Positions 45,238-56,793 of a DNA stretch of 64,000 nt are shown one piece after another; the stretch's first letter is position 1; the number at the start of each line of letters is the position of its first letter. The translations under genes and the position numbers were made by a program. This DNA comes from Rheum nobile (Eukaryota; Streptophyta; Magnoliopsida; Caryophyllales; Polygonaceae), in the NCBI GenBank assembly GCA_027886185.1, contig WOAB01000100.1, forward strand, positions 186,001-250,000, written 5' to 3'. The notes under the pieces are model-generated. The model made no database searches and was not told the origin of the DNA. It saw only the letters and a program-made list of their open reading frames with translations.

Positions 45238-45607
45238 GTGCCCGTCGTGAAGGCACACATAAAGATAACGTGCACGTGCATTTCTAACGAATATACGAAT
45301 ATCCGGTTCTAAAAATATTGAGAGAGGCACGAGCAGAGTAAACGTGCCCGTGCCAAAAAAAAATTAAAAAGGCAAGGGCACGTGAACTAATCACGTGCCA
45401 GCCAATTTGTTTTATAAAAAAGGCACGTGCACGTGAAGCAAAAATGTGCCGGCCAAAATAAAATAAAAAAATGGTAGGGGCACGTGATGAATCCACATGC
45501 CTGCCAAAATTTAAAAAAAATAAACATGGTTCGGGCACGTACACAGTGCTCGTGCCAAACATCAAATTTTTTGAAAATTACACGGGCATTTAAATTTAAC
45601 CCGTGCC
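45238..45607. repeat. Palindrome array 4 (GGCACG-N-CGTGCC)
   Basis: Interrupted palindromes of about 25-30 bp recur near 45238, 45325, 45370, 45421, 45474, 45531 and 45580. An example is GGCAAGGGCACGTGAACTAA continuing to TCACGTGCC. Size, spacing and position upstream of a PMD gene match the arrays of the MULE at 12429-21831, but the palindrome sequence is different. It is probably the terminal region of a related, decayed element. Confidence 0.75.
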
Positions 45608-45856
45608 AACTAGGTTAAAAATGCACCCCCATCTTCCTCCTTCTCCATTTAGGCCTCCGCCTCCCTTCAAAAATCCACACCTCCATTTCTGGCCCTCATT
45701 CTCCCCCGACGACTTCCTTTCCCTCTCCCTTTTCTTCCTCATCCTCCCCCTTTATCCCTCCCGTGGGCCACCTCCTTCTCCTCCCCATTTCTCTCTCCTT
45801 CTCCTCCTTATTTCTGCCTCCTTTCTTCCTCTCGACCATCAACTATATTTCATGGA

Positions 45857-46051
45857 ATGGATACCATGGGCGGCGCGGACTCGACTGGCGGCACAGACGC
45901 GACCGGTGACATCGACAGGTGTGGGCGACACAGTAGCGGAGGGCGTGGTTGTGGCGGATGCAGGCGCAGATGGCGTGGTTGTGGAAGGCGCAAGCGCGGA
46001 GGGCGTGGCTATGGCGGGCGCAGGCGCGGAGGGCGAGGCGGGCCGGGCTGA
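45857..46051 (+). other. Gly/Arg-rich ORF, uncertain
   Basis: ATG at 45857 opens 64 codons of Gly/Arg/Cys-rich sequence. A further Gly/Arg-rich frame lies at 46106-46324. Both sit between palindrome array 4 and the PMD remnant, where the MULE at 12429 has the PMD leader exon. They could be an RG-rich leader or GC-rich chance ORFs. Confidence 0.25.
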
Positions 46052-46389
46052 GATGGGCTAGGCCAGGCTGGGGCGGGCCGGCTAGGGGCATGACATGTTG
46101 CATCCTTGGAGGCGAATCCGATTACGGGACGAAGGACCAAAGGCGAACGAGAGGGAGGACTTGGTGCTTCTTTTCCATATGGTGGACGTGACGGTCGAGG
46201 GCGAGGTCACGATGTTGGTGTACCGAATGATGGCCATGGCGGCCGAGGGAAAAGGCATGGTCGTGGCCGCTTAGGGCGAGGTCGTAGTGTTGTTGGGCCG
46301 GATAACGGTACTAATGCGACATGACAAGGACGTGGCGATCGTGGTGGATCGTCACAGACTACTTTGTGCGGTGTTTATGAGGTACGTAA

Positions 46390-47080
46390 ATTCAAATTAT
46401 ATTTTACAATATTTAATTGAATATATGAAATTGCATGAAAGTCAAATTAAAATAGTGCGATTGTACTTGAAATTGTATGATTGAAACTCCGTTATTTAAA
46501 TTGAAGTTAAAATTGCATTATTTATATTGAAATTAGAATTGCATTATTCAAATTGAAATTAAAATTGTATACTTGATATTTCTTTATTGATATGAAATTG
46601 TATGGTTGAAATTGAAATGATTTAATCGAAATTACATGATACAAAATATTATAATAATTGTTTTTTTATGAAAATGAAAAAATAATCAATTCATATTATG
46701 AATTTAGAAAATAAAATCAGAACAATATGAAATTAGGACTTATTTAGAAGGAAAAGAAATTAGTACAATTTGATAAATATTGTCGAAGACAAAAAGTATG
46801 AGTCTAGATTTTATTTAGAAGATTTTTTTATATAAAAGTATGAATATAATAAATAATGTAGAATGAAAAAAGAGATTAGAAAAAATATGAATTTAGGAAT
46901 CTATTAGAAAGAAAAAAATAGAAAATATGAATTTAGGAATATATTACAAAGAAAAAATAGAAAATATGAATTTATGAATATATTAGAAGGGAAAAAAGAA
47001 ATTAGAAAATATGAATTTAGGAATAAGTTAGAAGGAAAAATGAAAAATGAAAAATATGAATATTAGAATGTTATCCGTAA
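46390..47080. repeat. AT-rich, degenerate GAAATT/TATGAATTTAGGAAT repeats
   Basis: Intron-like DNA. AAATTGAAATTA(A/G)AATTG(C/T)AT units occur at 46490-46620 and AGAAAATATGAATTTAGGAA units at 46880-47060. No coding potential. Confidence 0.6.
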
Positions 47081-47081
47081 A

Positions 47082-48212
47082 ATGGATCGGATGATGGCTA
47101 GTGAGCGAGAGCGAACACGACGTTTAGCTGAGAAGACATCTGCATTTTCACGTCAACGGAGGGAGACAAATAAGTTGACACAGATGGATATGATTGGTGA
47201 GGAAGTGTCGGCTTCTGTTGCCATGCCCGTCGTCAGTGATCCCGTGATCACAATTGAGGACCAATTCGATACGGTGGATGACGTATCGATGGGCGGCCAG
47301 TTACCGACACAGTCGTCCGCCGCTCCATTGGCTCCATTGCCTTCTAAGTCACGCCCTGAGGCCGATTCAGAGTCCCACACAGAGGATCACATAGATGATC
47401 AGTCTGAGGGGCATGTGGAGCCAGATTTCTCGATGTACGAGGAGGACGGTTATGAGAAGGACATTACTGATGCAGCAAGGCAGTCACCCCTTCCCCCACC
47501 CGCTCCCCGGATCGCTCCGCCGGCACAGGCACGGGCTCACGCTGGTCGTAGAGGAGGGTGAAAGCTTAGAGCCCGTCGGCCTCCACGCGTTCATTCGACA
47601 CAGGACGACCCAGAGCATGAGCATGGTTGGCCTGAAGGTCCGATCGACATGACCGTTCTGACGAACTACCGTATTCACATCGCGCATTACATTTGGAGTG
47701 GGAAGAACCCTTCGCTGGTATGTACACACCATTATTTTACATACAAATTTTAGGAAATGTGGTTGATATAATTATGATTACTTATACATTTTATTCGATG
47801 TCACTGATGCAGACGTGGTTGCGGGTCTACATTCGGGGATTCGACGAGTTGGTGCGTTTTCACAAGCGTGTGATTGCCGGCCCTGAAACGTGATGGGATA
47901 TTGCTGAGCGCAACGGACCATTACAGACCTACAACACAATCAGATTGATGTCGTACTTATCACTGCTTTTGTGGCACGTTGATATCCTGAGACCAACAGC
48001 TTTCACTTACCATGGGGAGAGATCACCATCACCCTCCACGACGTGGAGAAGATTATGAGGCTCCCTATTGATGGGCTGAAGTTGGCCGAGCAAATAGAGG
48101 ATAACCATCTAAGACTTCAATTGTGCGACATGTTTGATATTTCGTTGGATGATGTGTACGCATTTACCAAGTGTGCTGGCTTTAATATTTCCCAGCTATA
48201 TAAGTAGGCGAA
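47082..48212 (+). pseudogene. Second PMD (MAIN-like) gene, decayed
   Basis: The first segment (47082-47561) encodes a charged, Asp/Glu-rich leader and stops at TGA. Reading on gives DMTVLTNYRIHIAHYIWSGK, the D.SLL..Y..HVA..LW.G motif in front of the PMD. After an intron-like gap (donor near 47700, acceptor GATGCAG ending at 47813) come RNGPLQTYNTI and then, after a frameshift near 47945, DVVLITAFVAR*YPETNSFH and LPWGEITITLHDVEKIMRLP. The stop stands where PMD proteins have Trp (TGG to TGA). Copia sequence truncates the gene near 48212. It is homologous to the PMD gene at 18008-21373 but more damaged, and has the same palindrome-array-to-PMD layout. Confidence 0.75.
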
Positions 48213-48214
48213 GG

Positions 48215-48962
48215 CTATGATGGGGTGGGGACAATCCTAAACGAATTCGCTATTTTCGACACCATTGCACCCAGTATCCAGCAAACTATCATTTCGTCAC
48301 ATTGAATCCAACGATGCAAATCCTTAGATCCTTCTTTTGGACGCGTAATTGTGCCATCCAGAAAACCGATCGTCTATTTTTCTCCTAAAGCTATTCGTAA
48401 TTGTCTGCTCTAGGCAACAAAATTTGTTCCATCAAAGAGCATTTGTGTCAACTACGCGTTCGGATTCTATGAATTCAAAATCGACAATGGATCATCGGAG
48501 CTCATCGCACTGAGTTGCAAAAGTTGTTCATTTGTGGCTAAGATTCTTGTCATCTCATCTGAGTTTCTCCGAGAACTTAGAACACAATCGAATTTTGAGA
48601 AAATTGCAAAAGGAAAAGACACACAAGAAAGAAAACTTTGATCTCTCTCACTCGCACACAATCAAGCCTCCCTCGCTCTAATACCATGAAGAAACTAGGA
48701 TCGTGTTTTATTGAGGTCTTCCATTGAAGAACTTAGCAAGCAAGATTAGAAAATCTCCTCTATGTTAATTGTCTCTCCATTGACAATTATAGAGTGCTTA
48801 TGAGTTGCCTTATATACAAAATGAGACATCAACCTGCTATAGCCAGTATAAGCCACCGGCTACAATCTGGAGTAACAAACTCTAACTATTGGCACCACGT
48901 TAGCGGCTATATATCCTAACCACTAATGCCACATCAGTGACAAATAAATCAATATAAGATCA
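48215..48962 (-). mobile_element. Copia retrotransposon remnant: 5' LTR, PBS, start of gag
   Basis: Minus strand. The LTR is 48962-48687 (TGATCTT...TTTCTTCA). It is followed at once by TGGTATTAGAGC (48686-48675), the initiator-Met tRNA primer-binding site. Gag fragments follow: MSSDDPLSI, LFDGTNFVA, IGFLDGTITRPKEG, then WIQCDEMIVCWILGAMVSKI. This is the typical Copia gag N-terminal domain, with several stops and no pol. The rest of the element is missing at the junction with the PMD pseudogene. Confidence 0.75.
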
Positions 48963-49363
48963 CGCTGTACGGGAGAAGTTCGACAATGGTTGGGACATCG
49001 ACGGGAGTTGTTGGAGCTTCACCTTTGAGTTTGGTTTTTATGACTTTTTGTCTCTCCTTTCAGTTGAGATGCAAAAGCACGCCGCAAGAGAGTTCGCTGG
49101 TGGATCTAAACAATTCTTGTGCTAATTTTGCCTTGCATAATCTGGTCTCTGTTGGTGGGGTGAAATCCATTGCCAATTTGAATGTTGACGGGAACTCTAA
49201 GTATCATCTAAGAAGGTAAGAAATTAAGCCTTAAAATTAATCTACTTGTTTTAGGTTTGTAGAACTGTTAATCTATTCCAATTTCTCCATGATCCTATTT
49301 GTGCTTCTTGCGAACTAAACTTAACACTTGTATAGCATTTTTATGGTAATAACACTTGTATAG
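48963..49363. other. Spacer with exon-like block
   Basis: An open stretch at 49060-49213, ending AGAAG|GTAAG, looks like an exon with a donor site, but I do not recognise the product. It may belong to the element interrupted by the Copia insertion. Confidence 0.3.
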
Positions 49364-50810
49364 TGATGTGGCTAAAACCTACCCGCAAGTGTACGGGATC
49401 AGTTGTAGTAGTCAAGTGTCGATCCCACAGAGACCAATGTAATATTAATTGAAATGTTACCAGTGAACTAGGCCAAGAAAGATATGAGATTGAGAAAACT
49501 ATAACTAACTACTAGAAAATCAAATAAAAGAGATAAAATACTATGGGATAAATGTGTCTAAGGTTAAGGATCACCGCAATGGTGTTTCAGTAGATTCAAA
49601 ACAATATCTGATTGGATTTCAATATGAATGTCAATTGAAGGACTCACTATCTAATGTCAACACTACCTCTTTTCAGACGAATAGTGCATGTACCTAGACT
49701 CGACTAGCAGTCACTTTCGCACAAAGCTAATCTCATTAAGATCCATTAAGTTCTTTCAAGATCAATGAATGAATAGAAACAACATCCGCTTTCGCGCTCC
49801 GCAGAATCTACTCATCCAAGAATCAATTCGATAGTCAAGTACCACAAGAGGGATTAAGTCACTTTCGCGCAAATAACCCTCGAGTTCTATCCTAGGGATC
49901 TATCATGCATCAATCTTCTATTGTCATTTTCTCCTTTCGGTCTCAAATTCCAATAGAAATCCTAATTACGAATCAATTAGGTCATTAAGCATCCTAGGAT
50001 ATAATCAAATCTCATTCACATATTCATTCAATCAAATACCGCAATCAAACCTACCTAATTTACCATTGGGTTCACCCAACCCTAGAAATAGGAATTTAAC
50101 TAAACATGATTGAAGATAAACAATAGATCAAACCAACCATCGATATGTATGAATTATTCATTAAAAACAGGAGATAAGAAAACTTAGTCTCAATAGCGAA
50201 ATAATCCAAACGAAAGCTAGAGCATTAGGAGCAATCTTCAATCCATGCCAAAGCTAAAATCCTCATGAAATACACCCATGTCTGCGGCCGAAGACTGCCG
50301 AACAAAAGCTAAAAACAAAAGCAAAAAAGAAAAGAAGACAAAAACTAAAACTAAAGCTACGTCCCAAAAAAAAACAAAGAAATGAAACTCCCCCCTCTAA
50401 ACTCAACCACTCCCCATCCGTAACTCCTCCCTCTGCTTACGTAACCCCCTTTTTTAATCAAACTTCTTTAATTCTCCTCAATTCCACTCAGCCACCGTTG
50501 CAGTCCGTCCTCCTCCAATTCAAACAAGGTCTGCTCCAATTTGTTGTGGGCCGGTCCAATTTGTTGCATTTGCTTCTGGGAATTCACGTGTCCCACTTCC
50601 ACTTGGGCTTGTATCTTGGGCCTTGACAATTGGTCTCGTAAGTTCCTTCTAAATTACACCTAAAATACCTGAAATTATAAAAGTACGAGTGTAGACTCCG
50701 AATACAAAATAATGCAAAATTAATAATAAAAATATATAAAATATGCATGCAAATGAACTATTCTAATATGCAACTAGACTCCTAAAATATGTATAAATTA
50801 GGTGTTATCA
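49364..50810 (+). mobile_element. Solo LTR (long), TSD TATAG
   Basis: Begins TGATGTGGCTAAAACC and ends AGGTGTTATCA (TGAT...ATCA). It is flanked by exact 5 bp duplications TATAG at 49359-49363 and 50811-50815. The start contains ACCCGCAAGTGTACGGGATC and TCGATCCCACAGAGACC, a motif set common in plant Gypsy-type LTRs. At 1447 bp, no coding region or second LTR is present. Confidence 0.82.
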
Positions 50811-50815
50811 TATAG

Positions 50816-51606
50816 CATTTGCATACTATTCTCAACAGATTGTATGAATCACAATTAGTTTTAATTAGGAATTACCTCATTGGTAATAGTAATAAGATTG
50901 ATAGCAAATTACAGAAGTGGGTCTTCTATTTCTAGAGAGATCGAGAAGTATGATGGAGTATTCATTAACTCTATTATATTGTCATTTGAAGTCTCATTTT
51001 TTGTGTTTTTGGATTTTTGTGGAGGCAAAATGTCAGCTTGGCCTCTTCTATAGTGCCTTGTGCAAGTAAGTTTCAAATTCTTGAATCATATCATTGCTTT
51101 TGTTTTCTAATGCACAGTTCAATACTTATATGATTTTGATTTCTGCATCAGTGGAGGATGATAATGTGTTCGATTGACCAAGTGAGTTGTAATTTGATTC
51201 TACTATCGAACTGAGCTTTGAAAATTTGGATTGTAGAAGAGAATGAGAGAGATCAGAGCACTCTGGATGGTATTGGAGGGTTGATAACATACTTAATCAT
51301 GTGGAAAGACATTGCACAGTCAAGTCTATTATCTATCTTTTCAATGCTTACAATTCATATAATTTGTTTATATTTTATGATATTTTGTGTTTTCCCCCTT
51401 TCAATATTTGTTGTTTATATTATGCTTTCTGATAATGTTCTTGGTCTTTATTTAGTGTCCACACGCCACAGTGTAATGAGGCTTGCCACTTGCCAGTTAG
51501 CAGATGTCATGCGACTTTATGGAATGCAACATGCGATTACTAGAGTTGAAGAATTACATCATGTTTAATTTTTCCTTGTCTTTCATTTGCTTGAGTAAAT
51601 GAGGTC
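50816..51606. other. Spacer, no gene identified
   Basis: Ordinary T-rich DNA. The ORF at 51218-51568 has a hydrophobic middle but no recognisable domain and no clear gene context. Confidence 0.4.
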
Positions 51607-51611
51607 AAATA
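51607..51611 (+). repeat. TSD of outer LTR element, left
   Basis: AAATA, matched by 63980-63984. Confidence 0.8.
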
Positions 51612-52363
51612 TGATGAGAAACAACCCTCTAAAGGTGAGGCTTTGCTTCTCTAGAGGCTAGATCTAGACCAAGGGAGCCTCCTTCTCCTTCCTAAGCTTG
51701 GAAACCCTCCAAATGGTGCTTGAAAAGGGTGTTGGGCCGTCGGAAATCAGTGGAGCCGAAGGGACTGTCGAGAGGGAACTCCAGCCGGCGACGGACGGCG
51801 CTAGGGCGACACTTGAGGGGGCTGACCGGCGGAGAACTGGAACGAGACCAAGGGAACCCCTCTTGGAGGTTCCTTGGCTGAGAGAAACTAGATCCAAACG
51901 AATTAGGGCTTTTCCTTGAGAGAAAGATGAGATTGTGAGAGAGAAATGCAAGAGAGAGAGAGAGATTTGGAGAGCTTGAGTTGATATAATTAATTGGATG
52001 CCTTAGGGGAGGTTTTCTCTACCCAAGGTAATGTTCCAATTCTATATTTTCAACTAAATGAACAAGGAAGCCAAGGAGTGGCTTAAATAGTCTAGGGTTT
52101 TTGGGAGTGGGCTAGGAGCCATAGGCACATGGATCCACACGCCCATCCACTAAAAGAAATACCCTAAATATACAAAATAAAAGGGCACTAATATAACTTA
52201 ATTGTCAAAAAGGGAAAAAAGCCATAAAGGCTCGGATATAGACGTGTGCACAAATGCCTTGGAGTCGAAGCATGGTCGATGCTTGAGTGTCGTGGCATTG
52301 ATGCGCCGGCGTCTTGGTGGTCAAGGCCTTGAATCCTTGTTGATGGGTGATTGACACTCATCA
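51612..52363 (-). repeat. 3' LTR of outer element
   Basis: 752 bp, homologous to 63267-63979, including the shared blocks GAAGCCAAGGAGTGGCTTAA and CGCCGGCGTCTTGGTGGTCA. The outer part around 51640-51990 is more diverged and carries indels. Confidence 0.88.
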
Positions 52364-54921
52364 CTCTCCCCTTCTTGAAGGAGAATTGTCCTCAATTCGA
52401 TCATCGGGGACCGGGGGCACATAAGGGCTGAAGTCTGCCACAAGGATTGCGGTGCGGGCCTCGAGAAGCGTCAGCATAAAAGCATCATTGATGAGCCTCC
52501 TTAGCCCATGGGAGGCGTCACGACCGTATGGGCGAGGTTTGGCTCGGCTCCCGGCTTGAATCCATGCGAACGGTGAAGGCATGTGTTTCGAAGGCCTAAA
52601 ACAAGCAATCTCGACAAGCAATTGAAAAGTTAGCCAACGGTGCGGCGGATCCCTAGGGATGTCCCTAAGCAAGGCATCGGGATGGGGGTGGCACCTAATG
52701 GCAAGGAGAATGCCGTTCCTAAATTTCAGCCACCAAAGTGTCCAAAAACGATCCACAAGGCTAGGGTCCCAAGCCAACACAATAGTACGAGGGATTCCAT
52801 AGAAGTTTGCCTCGAAACCAATTGGAAAGGGAACTAGCGCGGTTGTAGTTGGCGGAAGACAAGACATTCCACGAGATCTCCTAGGGGTTACCTGGCCTAA
52901 AATATATATGGGATCCCTCCCCTTCTTATACATGGGTAATTCGCTGAAAAAGACCATACCTAGGTCTCCCCAAGTGGTGGATGAATGGTAAAAGGGGCCG
53001 TGAAGGCCGGGAGTGTGGAACCTAGGCAAAGGGGTCACAAGTGGTGGTGCAAGGGTATAATCCTCAAAGGTGGTGACATAGCTTGTGTTCCCAAACTCAA
53101 AATGGCAATCTATAGCATCCTTAAGCAATAATGTCTTAAATGGGGCTCTAAGGTCAAAAGGATCATGCTCTCGGACAAGGGAAAAATCAGCCCAAAAATG
53201 ATGTGTCCCCTCGGATCCTTGTACGTCAGTTCTTGAATTGAAGTCGAGATCGAAGCTAGAGAGTGGGGAAGTTTGGACGACAACACCTTCCTTGGCTTGC
53301 TTTTGTGTTGAATTCTGCGGAGGAGGAGATGAAGCGGTTGAATCTCCTTGGGATGGATGAGGCACGAACAAGATAAGCAATCCACAGTCCAAATGAATCC
53401 ACACTTGAACTTGGAAAGACTCCCCTTGGCTTGGATATGGCCACCAAGTCGAGAAGAGGTTGAATCAGGTGTGATGTTGGATATGTCCACCAACAACTCC
53501 TTGGATTCGGTTTGAATGAAGCCTTTGGATATGTCTACCAAAGGGAATCACTCGAGTTCTTGATATGGCCACAAGAACAAACAAAGAAGATGAACGGAAT
53601 TTTGGAAATTACTTGAAAACTTAATGACGACAAAATAAGAGAGAGTTTGAACTCAATATTTGCCAACCCTTGAACAAGTAGGGTGAAACGGTTTTTATAG
53701 GCAGAAAACAACCTAAATGGGCCTCACAAAATGGACCAAAGCCCAGCCCAAAATCAGAAGTAGGAGCCCACACACCTAGCCTTGGTTGTCTTGACGTCAC
53801 GGTGGGCGGCAACGGTGGAGTCATTGAGAGATCCTCTCGTGCCTTTCAAGACCAGCTTGGTCCAGGCCTTCCTTAGGTCCATATGAGCCTACTGGACCCC
53901 CATGTGTGCGCTGGAAAATGGCTCGAGCCAGGAGATGTGAACTAGCCACCCTAGTGTGCTCGACGCTCTTGGTAAGGCCTTTGAGATCTATAGGCATTAG
54001 TGCTTGAATGACCCCAAATTTGGCAGGCAATCATATTTAGGCATTTTTTGAGTAATGCCCGAGACAGAACTTGGATTCTTTGTGGTTGGCCTGGGCAAAG
54101 CTGAAAACCCTAATCGGATGCCCGACGCCTTGGGAATGCCAGGGCCATCACCGAGCCATTCTCCTCCAACTGACATGAAACTTGGCCAAACCTCTTGATA
54201 TGGCAAATCTTGAAGTTTGGCACTAGGTGTGCCGAGTGGAGATGTAGTTGGCTCACAGAACTGTAGAAATCCCCTCTTGAGTGTCGTCGGGTGGCGCACG
54301 CTGGCCTTGGGAGCTAGCTTGAGGCCGTGTGATGAGTCTCTAGCCTTGATGGGGCCCATGGTCACATCATCCTCCTCCCATTGGAGAGGATTCGACCTCG
54401 AATCCTTAGCCCATGCAAGAGGAAAATCACAAAAAACACAGAATTTGGTTAAGGTTAGTGATAATCCAAAACGTTCTCTCACTCGCCTCCCTCCTCTTAT
54501 TTACACTCTTTGATTTTTCCTTTGGGGTGGACTCTCATCTCACTTGTGTTTCACTCACTCTCGCCTCACAAACTGATTTGAAAGGCACCAACGAGGGAAC
54601 CGAGCAAACTGATTTGAAGGTAACCAAGAGAAGTTTCCAAAGCCTTGTTGATGTAGTCCACTTGAGAGAACAACTCCTCCAATAGCCGCTGCACAAATCA
54701 CCAAGACAAACACAACAAGTGATAGCAAAATAACTCAAGAAAGTAAGCGCTAGAGCGAGTATTTGGACAACTCAAGATGAACTCACACAACTCAAAGTTT
54801 GGAAGGAAATGAAGCAAGGGAAGGCTTAGGCTTTTTGGCCTTGTGATGCTACTGATTTTGGGGTTCCCTTCAACACGTAGCTACCTTCAAGACTTGGCAC
54901 CAAGATTTGAGAGAAGAAAAG

Positions 54922-55003
54922 ACGAAGAGAAGAGAAGAGAAGAGAAGAGAAGAGAAGAGAAGAGAAGAGAAGAGAAGAGAAGAGAAGAGAAGAGAAGAGA
55001 AGG
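54922..55003. repeat. (AGAAG)n pentanucleotide microsatellite
   Basis: About 16 near-perfect copies of AGAAG inside the nested LTR element. The translated Phe-Ser-Ser-Leu-Leu repeat ORF on the minus strand is a by-product. Confidence 0.95.
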
Positions 55004-55621
55004 GTTGCACAACTCTTGGCTTTGCTTGCTTTCTTTTCTTTTCTTTTCTTTGACTTTTTTTGTATATAATATACTATGCTATGCTCAGCCAAGAATGTCA
55101 CATGTACGAAACTTTATGACTTGACTTAAGAGGGAAGAAGAAAAGAAGAGAAGAAGACAAGCCCCTTGAAATTTCGGCTCCTTAAATAATGTCCTGAAGA
55201 AGCTAGGTGAAAGGATGGGGTTTCAATGCTTAAACTCTTGATTGAAGCTGAGTTAAGGCAGCTTGTTTTAATGAGGGACGGCTGGAGTTATGGAAGTGAA
55301 GGTGGGTTAATGAAAGGGTGGTGAAAGGAGGCAAAAGGGTGAAGTAAAATGAAGTGTTAACTTCACTTAATGCTTCCTTTAAGTGGCAAGTTGGCAACCT
55401 TTGGAGTGTCTTCAGCCTATGGGACGTGGGGAGGGTGTTTTGAGGAAGAGGATGAGTGCTCAACCTCAGCCAACAATGGTGAGAAGAAATTCAGTTCGGT
55501 TTTGTTCAAGCAAGGTTCGAAAATTTTCCAAATTTTGAGTGTATGCAAGAACAAACTCAAGAAACTAATTTGTACCCTCTAACCTTGAGGAACTTACTTC
55601 AAGAGGAGCTCTGATACCACC

Positions 55622-56793
55622 TGATGTTTCCCCTCGGATCCTTGTACGTCAGTTCTTGAAGTGAAGTCGAGATCGAAGCTAGAGAGTGGGGAAGTTTGGA
55701 CGACAACACCTTCCTTGGCTTGCTTTTGTGTTGAATTCTGCGGAGGAGGAGATGAAGCGGTTGAATCTCCTTGGGATGGATAAGGCACGGACAAGATAAG
55801 CAATCCACAGTCCAAATGAATCCACACTTGAACTTGGAAAGACTCCCCTTGGCTTGGATATGGCCACCAAGTCGAGAAGAGGTTGAATCGGGTGTGATGT
55901 TGGATATGTCCACCAACAACTCCTTGGATTCGGTTTGAATGAAGCCTTTGGATATGTCCACCAAAGGGAATCACTCGAGTTCTTGATATGGCCACAAGAA
56001 CAAACAAAGAAGATGAACGAAATTCTGGAAATTACTTGAAAACTTAATGACAACAAAATAAGAGAGAGTTTGAACTCAATATTCGCCAACCATTGAACAA
56101 GTAGGGTGAAATGGTTTTTATAGGCAGAAAACAACCTAAATGGGCCTCACAAAATGGACCAAAGCCCAGCCCAAAATCAGAAGTAGGAGCCCACACACCT
56201 AGCCTTGGTTGTCTTGACGTCACGGTGGGCGGCAACGATGGAGCCATTGAGAGATCCTCTCGTGCCTTTCAAGCCCAACTTGGTCCAGGACTTCCTTAGG
56301 TCCATATGAGCCTATTGGACCCCCATGTGTGCGCTGGAAAATGGCTCGAGCCAAGAGATGTGAACTAGCCACCCTAGTGTGCTCGACGCTCTTGGTAAGG
56401 CCTTTGAGATCTCTAGGCATTCGTGCTTGAAATGACCCCAAATTTGGCAGGCAATCATATTTAGGCATTTGTTGAGGAATTCCCAAGACAGAACTTGGAT
56501 TCTTGGTGGTTGGCCTGGGAAAAGCTGAAAACCCTAATCGGATGCCCGACGCCGGGGGAATGCCAGGGCCATCACCGAGCCATTCTCCTCCAACTGACAT
56601 GAAACTTGGCCACACCTCTTGATATGGCAAATCTTGAAGTTTGGCACTAGGTGTGCCGAGTGGAGATGCAGTTGGCTCACAGAACTGTAGAAATCCCCTC
56701 TTGAGTTTCGCCGGGTGGCGCACGCTGGCCTTGGGAGCTAGCTTGGGGTCGTGTGATGAGTCTCTAGCCTTGATGGGGCCCATGGTCACATCA
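55622..56793 (-). repeat. 5' LTR of nested element
   Basis: 1172 bp. Its partner is 53199-54369. The few differences (for example GAATTGAAGTC against GAAGTGAAGTC near the left edge) suggest recent insertion. Confidence 0.9.

Larger units (their letters stand above)
53199..56793 (-). mobile_element. Nested non-autonomous LTR retrotransposon
   Basis: LTRs are 53199-54369 (3', left) and 55622-56793 (5', right), both TGATGT(G/T)...TCACATCA and near-identical by eye over about 1170 bp. The PBS TGGTATCAGAGCTC is at 55619-55606, two bases inside the 5' LTR. The polypurine tract CCAATGGGAGGAGGA precedes the 3' LTR. The interior is only 1252 bp and encodes no protein. Flanks are AAAAA and AACAA, a target duplication with one mismatch; the frame logic of the interrupted outer ORF supports it. 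The small interior and lack of ORFs fit a TRIM/LARD-type parasite. Confidence 0.88.

Noticed and set aside
51218..51568. 116-codon ORF with a possible membrane segment
   Set aside because: No splice context, no domain recognised; kept only as spacer.
54826..55124. ORFs encoding Phe-Ser-Ser-Leu-Leu or Glu-Lys-Arg repeats
   Set aside because: They are six-frame translations of the (AGAAG)n microsatellite.
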